IMG/VR virus record: IMGVR_UViG_3300050821_010639
Span: 88,047 to 152,046 of that record
DNA: 64,000 bases
Direction: 5' to 3' (one strand)
DNA from: a virus
Of this stretch, positions 7,638 through 13,783 are shown piece by piece. The position numbers and the translations under genes were made by a program. The notes under the pieces are model-generated. The model ran no database searches. It was given only the letters and a program-made list of their open reading frames with translations, and had not been told where the DNA came from. Every line of letters begins with the position of its first letter. Positions within the stretch are counted from its first letter, which is position 1.

Positions 7638-7940
7638 TCAGTCCTCCCTGGCGTACTCGGCCACCCGGCCAGCAGGTGACCCGAGCCAGGGCTGCGCCTG
7701 GGGCGGGGCCGGGCGCTCCCGGCCGCCGGTGAGCCAGCCGTGCCATAGCAGGGTGCCGTCGTCCTCGAAAACCACGGCGTAGTCGTCCGTGGAGATGTCG
7801 CTCCGGTCGGTGTCGGTGTAGTCGGTGATGACGCCGGCGGTGTCCCCGCCGGCGTCCAGGGCTGCGCGGATGGCCGGCTCCTGGTACTCCTCGTCAGCGT
7901 CGATCCGCCCTTCGCCGACCTTGAAAACCTTGATCTTCAC
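7638..7940 (-). CDS. Acidic hypothetical protein, 100 aa
   Basis: Begins MKIKVFKVGEGRIDADEEY; very acidic middle (DYTDTDRSDISTDDY). Overlaps the preceding stop by one base. Not recognised. Confidence 0.65.
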   Translation of the reverse strand: MKIKVFKVGEGRIDADEEYQEPAIRAALDAGGDTAGVITDYTDTDRSDISTDDYAVVFEDDGTLLWHGWLTGGRERPAPPQAQPWLGSPAGRVAEYARED

Positions 7941-8719
7941 TACTCGGGCTCCCTTCCGAAGAACGCGGCGAGGCTGGCCCTGGCCGTCTCTACCGAGCGC
8001 AGGTCCAGGTGCGAGCGGAGGTTGGCGGCGGCACCAGCCAGCCCGGAAAGGGCCACCGGGTCAGTCGAGCCAGTGGCCCACGCTACGACCACGGTGAGGT
8101 CGTGCACAGGGTCGTAGACCTTGCGCGGCGTCTCGGTGTAGCGGTCCACGAGCGTGACCCAGGACGCGATGTCGCCGACGTTGAACTGCTGGCCGGGGAT
8201 GTCCGTCCGGCGCGCGCTCTCGCGGAACTCCGTTATCACGTCCTCGGAAATTCCTGCCGCGCGCATGCCCTGCTCGGCGCGGGCCCGGAGCGTGACGGTG
8301 TTGGCGTCAGTACCGCAGGCCGCGCCGCCAACGTCCGCAGCGTGCACCAGCAGGCCGACTTCGACCTCAGGGAAACGCGGCGCGTCCACCACGCCGGCGC
8401 GCTGCATGACCGACCACGCGCGCCCGGGGGTCAGCTTCCGCTTCAGCAGGATGATGACGTGCGCCACGAACACGGGCGCGTAGTTCACGCCATCGGGCAG
8501 CTGGTCGCCGAACCGCTCGAAGAACGGCTCAGTCTGGTCAAGGAACATGTCGTGGTCAACGGTCAGTTCGAGCACGTCGGCCACGTCCGCGCCGTTCAGC
8601 CGCGGGTAGCTCCGCGCGACCCTGCCCAGGAACAGCACCCGCTCGGCCTCGGTCAGCGAGTGCGCGACCGCCAGGAGCGCCGCCTCGCGCTCCGCGTCCT
8701 GCATCTGGTCTGGTGTCAT
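7940..8719 (-). CDS. Hypothetical protein, 259 aa
   Basis: First gene of the block downstream of the 8766 operator-promoter, with Shine-Dalgarno-like AAGGGCGG before ATG 8719. Mainly helical (REAALLAVAHSLTEAERVLF); no domain recognised. Confidence 0.7.
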   Translation of the reverse strand: MTPDQMQDAEREAALLAVAHSLTEAERVLFLGRVARSYPRLNGADVADVLELTVDHDMFLDQTEPFFERFGDQLPDGVNYAPVFVAHVIILLKRKLTPGRAWSVMQRAGVVDAPRFPEVEVGLLVHAADVGGAACGTDANTVTLRARAEQGMRAAGISEDVITEFRESARRTDIPGQQFNVGDIASWVTLVDRYTETPRKVYDPVHDLTVVVAWATGSTDPVALSGLAGAAANLRSHLDLRSVETARASLAAFFGREPE

Positions 8720-8751
8720 GCGCCCGCCCTTCTCTCGGTGCCTGTGGTCCC

Positions 8752-8781
8752 ATCGTAGGCCATGGCTTGACTCTGGTCAAG
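8752..8781 (-). promoter_or_regulatory. Operator-promoter, palindrome 8766-8781
   Basis: CTTGACTCTGGTCAAG, leftward -35 TTGACC, 17-nt spacer, -10 TACGAT (8757-8752). It begins directly after the terminator of the candidate small RNA. Confidence 0.8.
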
Positions 8782-8872
8782 CAAAGAGCGGCCCCCGCAC
8801 CAGGGGTGGTGGGCGGGGGCCGCTCGCTCAGGGGTGCCGGGTCAGGAGTACCTGCCCTTCGGTTGATTTCCT
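8781..8872 (-). ncRNA. Candidate small RNA of about 92 nt
   Basis: A complete transcription unit with no usable start codon: operator-promoter (8879-8908), predicted start near 8872, and a strong terminator (8788-8823). Its first ~45 nt are unpaired-looking and purine-rich (AGGAAATCAACCGAAGGG), a plausible seed region. It shares its operator with the early protein genes, so it should be co-regulated with them. Coordinates are inferred from promoter and terminator only. Confidence 0.5.
8788..8823 (-). terminator. Strong intrinsic terminator of the small-RNA unit
   Basis: Perfect 11-bp arms (GCGGCCCCCGC / GCGGGGGCCGC, loop 14 nt), followed leftward by TCTTTG. Confidence 0.8.
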
Positions 8873-8878
8873 GGCTAC

Positions 8879-8908
8879 AGGTTAGGTTACGGCTTGACTT
8901 GAGTCAAG
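8879..8908 (-). promoter_or_regulatory. Operator-promoter, palindrome 8893-8908
   Basis: CTTGACTTGAGTCAAG, identical to the site at 6866. -35 TTGACT, 17-nt spacer, -10 TAACCT (8884-8879). No coding sequence follows before the terminator. Confidence 0.8.
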
Positions 8909-8909
8909 A

Positions 8910-9908
8910 CTAGAAGGGCGGTATGTCGCTCTCGGGGCCCGGGGACGACTCAGGCACGGTACCCGCCGTACGCCGCTTGGGGCGGAGCTGGTGGATGTCA
9001 GGGCCGCGCTCGGGGCAGCCGCACGCGCGGTCCTTGCACTCCGGGCAGTCGCCAACCCAGCACGAGAGGCACGTGGGCTTCTGCCCGCCGCGCCCCGGGC
9101 CCGCCGACGGCTTCGGCGCGGCGGGCGCGCGCTGCGCACGGGCCTTGGCCTTCTGGTAGCCGGACTTAGGGCGGCGGCCGAGCGGGGACGGCCGCCCGGC
9201 GAGCTGGCGGCCATCCCCGCCGAACCGCTTGCGCGAGACAGGCCAGAACAGCGCGCAGCCGTGGCCGGTGAACTCGTCTTCGAGAATGTGCAGCGCCATG
9301 CCTGCCGCCACCAGCCACCACAGGTCGGGGCGGGCGTAGACGACGGCCAGGGCGGCGATGCCGCACCCGGTGAGCGCCCGGCGCAGGCTCCCGTGATGGC
9401 GGTTCCGGCCGTGCCCGCCGTGAGTGAGGAAGCCAGTCGCCTTCAGCCCGGCCACCACGCAGACCGCGATGAACAGGGCGAGGCCGCCCAGCGCCCAGCG
9501 GTTCGGCCACCAGTCGGCGCAGCTGGCCGTGACCAGGGCCATGAGCCCGATGCCGAACAGGGAGTGGAACCCCTGCCGGTGCCCGCCGAACAGCACCGCG
9601 ACCAGGTGACTGGCACCGTGGCTCAGCGCGCCCGCCGAGTAGGCGAACGTCGCCTTGGGGTGGTCCGCGTCGGGCAGCAGGGCGAAGCCGGCGACCAGGG
9701 CGCCGTACAGCAGGTCGTGGCCGATGTTCCCGGCGACGGCGATGCCGTGCGCGTGCGGGGTGCTGGTCAGCAGGCCGAGGCCGGCCCCCAGCAGCAGCCC
9801 CGTAGCTGCGTGGGTGGTGCCCTCCATGTCGCCCTCGTGCTCCCCAGAGCGGTCTTTCGCCCTGACTGTGTAAGCGGTCCGGTAGCCCGGTGCTGTCGCG
9901 GTTGCCAT
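8910..9908 (-). CDS. YdjM-like (DUF457) membrane metal-dependent hydrolase with Cys-rich tail
   Basis: Residues ~30-200 show the YdjM/DUF457 pattern: THAATGLLLGAG, LLPDADHPKATFAYS, LSHGASHLVAV, HRQGFHSL and a later HILEDEFTGHG, with at least four hydrophobic helices. The His/Asp residues are those expected to hold the metal. The C-terminal ~90 residues add a basic linker and a Cys cluster (CLSCWVGDCPECKDRACGC), probably zinc-binding. ATG 9908 lies 6 nt after -10 TAGACT, so the message is probably leaderless. Substrate unknown. Confidence 0.7.
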   Translation of the reverse strand: MATATAPGYRTAYTVRAKDRSGEHEGDMEGTTHAATGLLLGAGLGLLTSTPHAHGIAVAGNIGHDLLYGALVAGFALLPDADHPKATFAYSAGALSHGASHLVAVLFGGHRQGFHSLFGIGLMALVTASCADWWPNRWALGGLALFIAVCVVAGLKATGFLTHGGHGRNRHHGSLRRALTGCGIAALAVVYARPDLWWLVAAGMALHILEDEFTGHGCALFWPVSRKRFGGDGRQLAGRPSPLGRRPKSGYQKAKARAQRAPAAPKPSAGPGRGGQKPTCLSCWVGDCPECKDRACGCPERGPDIHQLRPKRRTAGTVPESSPGPESDIPPF

Positions 9909-9914
9909 AGCCCA

Positions 9915-9944
9915 AGTCTAACCTATGTCTTGTCTTGAGTAAAG
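9915..9944 (-). promoter_or_regulatory. Degenerate operator-promoter, 9929-9944
   Basis: CTTGTCTTGAGTAAAG keeps 14 of 16 positions of the family site but each arm has one change. -35 TTTACT, 17-nt spacer, -10 TAGACT (9920-9915), ATG 6 nt further. A weakened operator could allow earlier or leakier expression of the downstream membrane hydrolase. Confidence 0.7.
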
Positions 9945-9953
9945 AGAAAATAT

Positions 9954-10154
9954 CTACCGGGGACGGTGGCGCGAGCCGCGCTGCGGGCGCTCGAAGTCCT
10001 GCCAGCGGGCCGCGTAGCCCTCGCGGCGGGCGGGCGCCACCGGGGCAGGCGGCAGCACCACCCGCGCCGGCCCGGCCTGTCCCCGTGCGTAAGCCCGGTA
10101 AGCGGCCCGGCCCGCGGGGCTGAGCCGCCAGCGGACGTAACGAAGGGTCTTCAT
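9954..10154 (-). CDS. Small basic protein, 66 aa
   Basis: ATG 10154 with Shine-Dalgarno GGGGAGG. Arg/Pro/Ala-rich (RWRLSPAGRAAYRAYARG). Unknown. Confidence 0.55.
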   Translation of the reverse strand: MKTLRYVRWRLSPAGRAAYRAYARGQAGPARVVLPPAPVAPARREGYAARWQDFERPQRGSRHRPR

Positions 10155-10377
10155 CAGTGCCTCCCCTGTGTCGTGGTGAGTAGTGCAGGTAGAACCTGAA
10201 CAGCAGCCCGGTATGCAGGGCCAGGGCGACGGCCCCGGTCCCGTAGCCGAGCGCGGTCACCCAGTGCCGGCCCGCCAGGCCGAAAACGCAAGTGGCCGCC
10301 AGCGCCGCCGCTGCCATGGAGAGCAGGACGACGCCGGCGGCACGCAGCGCCTGCGCCCGGTCAGCCGGGCTGGGCAC
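10153..10377 (-). CDS. Two-pass membrane protein, 3' end unresolved
   Basis: Starts MPSPADRAQALRAAGVVLLS and has two hydrophobic segments (VVLLSMAAAALAATCVFGLA; YGTGAVALALHTGLLFRFYL). The frame has no stop where the next gene begins (10154) and continues as an implausible Arg/Pro-rich shadow to 9166. A one-base shift would end it at the TGATGA around 10151. I give only the credible part. Confidence 0.45.
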
Positions 10378-10537
10378 TGCCCAGCAGCTCGCGCAGGACT
10401 TCGGTGAAGGCGATGGCGCGGAACCTCTCGCGCTCCGCGCGGCAGCCCGCGTCCACGGCCCCGAGCGGGAGCGCCTTGGTGACCAGGGCCTCCGCGCCCT
10501 TGACCGCGGTCGTCATGTCTTCGCTAGTAGGCGGCAC
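10361..10537 (-). CDS. Small protein, 58 aa
   Basis: GTG 10537 has GGAGG 9 nt upstream, formed by the 3' end of the preceding gene. ATG 10516 is an internal alternative. Helical and charged (CRAERERFRAIAFTEVLREL). Overlaps the next ATG by 17 nt. Confidence 0.55.
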   Translation of the reverse strand: MPPTSEDMTTAVKGAEALVTKALPLGAVDAGCRAERERFRAIAFTEVLRELLGSAQPG

Positions 10538-10540
10538 GGT

Positions 10541-10684
10541 TCAGAACCTCCGGCTGATCCGGGTGCCGAACGGCCCCGGGATGGACGCCCACACGGACAG
10601 GCCGTGACGGCGGCGCTTGCGGTAGTGGTGGCCGTGGTACAGCGCGTAAAGCACCACCACGATGACGACGATGGCAGCTGCCAC
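10541..10684 (-). CDS. Single-pass membrane protein, 47 aa
   Basis: GTG 10684 with Shine-Dalgarno AAGGAG 7-8 nt upstream. A transmembrane helix (VAAAIVVIVVVLYALYHG) is followed by a very basic cytoplasmic-type tail (HHYRKRRRHG). Confidence 0.6.
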   Translation of the reverse strand: MAAAIVVIVVVLYALYHGHHYRKRRRHGLSVWASIPGPFGTRISRRF

Positions 10685-10686
10685 GC

Positions 10687-10905
10687 CTAGCTCCTTACCC
10701 GGGCGCGGCTGCGCCCGCCGGTAGCCGCCCGGTCGCGCCGCACCCGGGCCAGGGTGGCGAGCCGCAAGGCCCGGTTCCTGGCCTGGCACAGCGCCGGGTC
10801 GGTGTTCCACGCGTCGATGCCGACGCGGTGGGTGGTGTCGTAAATCCAGTCCTGGACGGTGCCCAGCCAGCGCTCCGCGCTCTCGGCGCGGTCAGCCTCG
10901 CTCAT
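10687..10905 (-). CDS. Small helical protein, 72 aa
   Basis: Starts MSEADRAESAERWLGTVQDW; Arg-rich second half. Coupled to both neighbours. Unknown. Confidence 0.6.
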   Translation of the reverse strand: MSEADRAESAERWLGTVQDWIYDTTHRVGIDAWNTDPALCQARNRALRLATLARVRRDRAATGGRSRARVRS

Positions 10906-11414
10906 GACAGGAGCCGCCTTTCGAAGTCGGCCATGTCCGTGTCGTGGATCATGGACTCGTCGCGCGGCAGCGGCTCGCCGTCAGGGCCGAGCCGCCAGTG
11001 GTGCACGGTCACGTCAAGCCGCCGGCCGGCCGGGTCGCGGCCGGCACGCGGCGCCGGGTCCTCCCGGCCGTCCTCGCGGCCCAGCTGGCCGGCGCACTCG
11101 CCGCAAACCGGCCACCGGCCGAGCAGCAGCCGGTCAGCCGGCCGGCCGCAGGCCTCGATGCACGGCTCGCGCGGCTGCTGGGCCGGCCGGGCCGCGCGGT
11201 AACGGACAGCCGGCTGAGCGGCCGGCTCGCGGTAACGGACGGGCCTGGCCAGCCGGCCGCCGGACAGTCGCGCGGCCCCGGCCGCCAGCAGGCACAGGCC
11301 GGCCAGCGACACCAGGGCGAGCACGCCGATGACGACGATCTCGTGCAGCCCGCTGCGGTGCGGGTACAGGACCGCGCCCAGCACCAGGGCGACGGCCAGG
11401 ATGGCCCGCTTCAC
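10902..11414 (-). CDS. Membrane-anchored protein with Cys motif, 170 aa
   Basis: Two hydrophobic segments in the first ~50 residues, an Arg/Pro-rich linker, then CIEAC and CGEC pairs that could form a zinc knuckle. GTG 11414 overlaps the upstream TGA. Confidence 0.6.
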   Translation of the reverse strand: MKRAILAVALVLGAVLYPHRSGLHEIVVIGVLALVSLAGLCLLAAGAARLSGGRLARPVRYREPAAQPAVRYRAARPAQQPREPCIEACGRPADRLLLGRWPVCGECAGQLGREDGREDPAPRAGRDPAGRRLDVTVHHWRLGPDGEPLPRDESMIHDTDMADFERRLLS

Positions 11415-11590
11415 CGCGCGGCCCTCGTCCTGGCGTGCTCGCGCCGGCGTGCCAGCCGCCGGTCCAGGTCGGTGAGCCCGACCTCGATGACGGTGGCCTG
11501 GTGACGCTCCAGCAGCTCAGCCAGGCTGGCGCGGTTGCGCTCCTCCAGCTTCAGGTCGGCCGCGGCAGGCGGCCCCAGCTTCTCCGGCAT
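11411..11590 (-). CDS. Small charged helical protein, 59 aa
   Basis: ATG 11590 follows GAGGAGGAG. Charged helix (KLEERNRASLAELLERHQA) and an Arg-rich end. First gene behind the operator-promoter at 11622-11651. Confidence 0.6.
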   Translation of the reverse strand: MPEKLGPPAAADLKLEERNRASLAELLERHQATVIEVGLTDLDRRLARRREHARTRAAR

Positions 11591-11621
11591 TACATCAGCT
11601 CCTCCTCAGTTGCTTAACCCG

Positions 11622-11651
11622 AGTCTAGCCAGTGGCTTGACTGCGGTCAAG
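11622..11651 (-). promoter_or_regulatory. Operator-promoter, palindrome 11636-11651
   Basis: CTTGACTGCGGTCAAG, leftward -35 TTGACC, 17-nt spacer, -10 TAGACT (11627-11622). It lies across the last codons of the GIY-YIG gene. In the sigma-factor ORF at 441 the same operator is read in the same frame (SLD-x-SQ). Confidence 0.8.
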
Positions 11652-12035
11652 AGACCGGGAGAGCCTGCCCGCCGGCTTGTCGAATGAGGCCACCCGCTTG
11701 CGCAGCGTCTCGGTCGTGCCGAGCGTGTTGTGCTCTGGCTGGTAGAAGTCGATCAGGGTCAGCTGCCGGATGCACGCCTGCGGTTCGTGGACTGCCGGGA
11801 TGAGGTACACCTGCCGCGGGTCGTACTGCTCGCGGTAGGTGTAGCTGTGGTCGCGCAGCCTGCTCAGCAGGTGGTCGGAGAGCCCGACGTAGAAAACGTG
11901 GCCGTCGGCGCGGTCGCTCAGCGCGTAGACCCACCACCCGGACAGGTCAGGGAGCATCTTCGCGCCGTAGACCTCAAGCATCGACGGCGCGGGGGCGGGG
12001 GCGGCCAGGGCAGGGGCACGGCGGAACAGCGGCAC
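11625..12035 (-). CDS. GIY-YIG domain protein
   Basis: GTG 12035 with GGAGG 6 nt upstream. After a Pro/Ala-rich start comes the GIY-YIG signature as WVYALSDRADGHVFYVGLS followed by LLSRLRDHSY; the conserved Arg is present. 136 residues, so a single nuclease domain with no obvious DNA-binding extension. Such proteins act as homing or repair-type endonucleases. It is transcribed with the early block rather than inserted in a structural gene. Confidence 0.7.
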   Translation of the reverse strand: MPLFRRAPALAAPAPAPSMLEVYGAKMLPDLSGWWVYALSDRADGHVFYVGLSDHLLSRLRDHSYTYREQYDPRQVYLIPAVHEPQACIRQLTLIDFYQPEHNTLGTTETLRKRVASFDKPAGRLSRSLDRSQATG

Positions 12036-12041
12036 GGCAAA

Positions 12042-12160
12042 CCTCCGGTTAGGGCACATCTCACTGACCTGGGAGAAGTTAACTTCCCTCACGAGCCGGC
12101 AACCAGCGGCACGGCGGCACGGGGAGTCCGAGCCTCCGTTTAGCACAACTCGCTGACCTG
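12042..12160. repeat. Pair of ~30-bp imperfect direct repeats
   Basis: Copy 1 (12042-12071) and copy 2 (12133-12160) share CCTCCG, TTAG, CACA, CTC and CTGACCTG in the same order. Read leftward, each ends in a TAA(A/C)CGGAGG box; copy 1 provides the Shine-Dalgarno of the GIY-YIG gene, copy 2 precedes only a 13-codon ORF. This suggests a duplicated promoter/leader or a regulator site. Confidence 0.6.
12075..12086. promoter_or_regulatory. 12-bp palindrome between the direct repeats
   Basis: GAAGTTAACTTC, flanked by GGGA on one side and CCTC on the other. AT-rich in a GC-rich background and upstream of the GIY-YIG gene, so an operator is plausible. Confidence 0.45.
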
Positions 12161-12238
12161 CGCAATCACTGTCAGCGGCCCGGGTGCGATACCGGCAATC
12201 ACCCTGACACGGCGCCGGACGGGCTGACAGGCAGCACA

Positions 12239-12287
12239 GCCGAATATTCTTCGGCGCGGCCGGTGAGGGAACGTAAGAATATTCGGC
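12239..12287. repeat. Perfect 13-bp inverted repeat, AT-rich
   Basis: GCCGAATATTCTT (12239-12251) and AAGAATATTCGGC (12275-12287) are separated by 23 nt. Each arm itself contains the palindrome GAATATTC. Candidate regulator or replication/partition protein site. Confidence 0.7.
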
Positions 12288-12328
12288 GGGCGCGGGGGCA
12301 AAACGGGCGGATACCGAAAAATTTCCCG

Positions 12329-12517
12329 CTAGCGGCGGGTTCCGCCGCGTCGCCGCAGGCTGTCGAGGTACACCAGGAACACCGCGCAGGCGATGCAGAC
12401 CACCCCGGCGAGCGCGTAGGCCCCGGTACTGGCGTCCAGCGAGGCTGCCACGACAGCGCCCAGGCCAGCCAGGAGCGCCCACGTGCGCGCGGTTCGGGTC
12501 GTCACGGCGGCAATCAC
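12329..12517 (-). CDS. Small membrane protein, about 58-62 aa
   Basis: Start is GTG 12517 or GTG 12505 in the same frame. Two hydrophobic helices (WALLAGLGAVVAASL; YALAGVVCIACAVFLVYL) and a basic C-terminus (RRRGGTRR). Confidence 0.55.
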   Translation of the reverse strand: MIAAVTTRTARTWALLAGLGAVVAASLDASTGAYALAGVVCIACAVFLVYLDSLRRRGGTRR

Positions 12518-12909
12518 TCCCGGGTGCCCGGCGGCCCGGCAGCGGGCCGCTCAGGGCCAGGATATCCTGCGGGAGATGAGCGGGAACGGCGAAGGAAGTG
12601 CGGCCCGGAGCGCCACGCTGCGGCCCTGGGGCGCTCCTCGCGGGCGCGTGAGGCCCGGCGGGCCCGTTTCGGGCTGCTACGGGGCTCCTGGGGGCCCTGG
12701 CGGGCCTCTCAGGGCCAGCCTGGGGGCTACAGAGCGTGTTCGTCAGCGTCAGGTTCGGTTTTTCCCGTTTGGCCTTCGGCTTTTCCGGAACAGTGGTCCG
12801 GTTAGCGGGCCCGCACGGCTCACGGGCCCCTCGCGCGAAAGCTCCTGACACGCTCACCGGGGCCTCCGCCCAGTCGTCGGCCTCCGGCCGTTTACCACGC
12901 TGTACGCGC
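12518..12909. other. Intergenic stretch without a convincing gene
   Basis: Very GC-rich with many short GGCC-type palindromes. A rightward frame (12576-12848) is open, but its Gly/Arg/Pro composition does not look coding. I see no promoter of the operator family and no clear terminator. Confidence 0.5.
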
Positions 12910-13335
12910 TCACCGCGTCACCTCGTGCCCGAGGAACACGGCCCGCTCCCCCGCCGGCCTGGACGAGCACGACCGGCCGCCGCCCCCGTCCACGTAGCCG
13001 TCCGGGCGCCAGAACACCGGCGCCCCGCAGTGAGCGCACGCCTCGCTGTCCTCCAGGGCGACGACCGCGCCCGCCGCGGCGTGAGCCTCCTGCACCGGGT
13101 ACGTGGCGATGACCCGCCCCAGCACCTTCCCCGTCGCCTGGCGCACCGCGTCCCGCGTCATCCGGACGGCCATCTCCGCCTGCACGTCCTCCAGCAGGCG
13201 GCCCTCGAACCGGGACCCGGGGCCGCTGCCCTCGGCCTCGTAGTTGCGCTCGATGCGAGCGAGGGCGTCGGCTACCTCCCTGACCAGCGGGTCTGAGGGG
13301 CGGGGCTTGTTCGGGGAGTTCTGCGCCGTACTCAC
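12910..13335 (-). CDS. Hypothetical protein with CxxC, 141 aa
   Basis: GTG 13335 overlaps the preceding stop. Helical N-terminal ~80 residues (DPLVREVADALARIERNYE), then a CAHCGAP motif. Last gene of the transfer-like operon. Confidence 0.6.
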   Translation of the reverse strand: MSTAQNSPNKPRPSDPLVREVADALARIERNYEAEGSGPGSRFEGRLLEDVQAEMAVRMTRDAVRQATGKVLGRVIATYPVQEAHAAAGAVVALEDSEACAHCGAPVFWRPDGYVDGGGGRSCSSRPAGERAVFLGHEVTR

Positions 13336-13565
13336 CCCGGCAGCCCCCTCAGCGCTACGCCCTTCGCCTTCAGCTCGTCGAGGATGTCCTGCTCGGTGCG
13401 CCCGTAGTGAACGACGATGACCATCTCCGGCAGCCCGAGCGCCCGCAGGTCTTCCTTCCTGACCCTGACGGGCTCGCCCGCTGCCAGCCGGGTCACGTTC
13501 TCCCCGGACAGGCCCAGGAACAGCAGGTCCGTCCCGAATGCCGTCTTGCCGGCTGCCTTGATCAC
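13332..13565 (-). CDS. Hypothetical protein, 77 aa
   Basis: GTG 13565 behind GAGGAGGAG. Alpha/beta sequence (EDLRALGLPEMVIVVHYGRT). Part of the operon with the FtsK-like gene. Confidence 0.65.
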   Translation of the reverse strand: MIKAAGKTAFGTDLLFLGLSGENVTRLAAGEPVRVRKEDLRALGLPEMVIVVHYGRTEQDILDELKAKGVALRGLPG

Positions 13566-13783
13566 GTCTCCTCCTCAGGCCCGACCCGCCACCGGCACTC
13601 CGGGTGACGGCACGTCATCTGGACAAGCCCCTGGTCAGCCAGGGACTGCATCAGGTCGGCCACCCTGGACGGGGTGTTCACGTAGACCTGCACCTCCGGG
13701 TCGGCCTGGATCGCGCGCAGGGTGACGATCCCGTCGACCGCCGCCCTGCGCGCCGCTGCCAGCACGATGTCCGCTACCCGCAC
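13562..13783 (-). CDS. Small winged-helix-like protein, 73 aa
   Basis: The pattern VNTPSRVADLMQSLADQGLVQ followed by a CRHPECRWRV tail looks like a short winged helix with a possible Cys-His metal site. Starts one base before the translocase stop. Confidence 0.5.
   Translation of the reverse strand: MRVADIVLAAARRAAVDGIVTLRAIQADPEVQVYVNTPSRVADLMQSLADQGLVQMTCRHPECRWRVGPEEET

Noticed and set aside
9166-10150. The 10377 membrane-protein frame extended to 403 codons
   Set aside because: Beyond ~75 codons it overlaps two other genes out of frame and becomes Arg/Pro/Gly-rich; likely a missing stop or one-base error near 10151.
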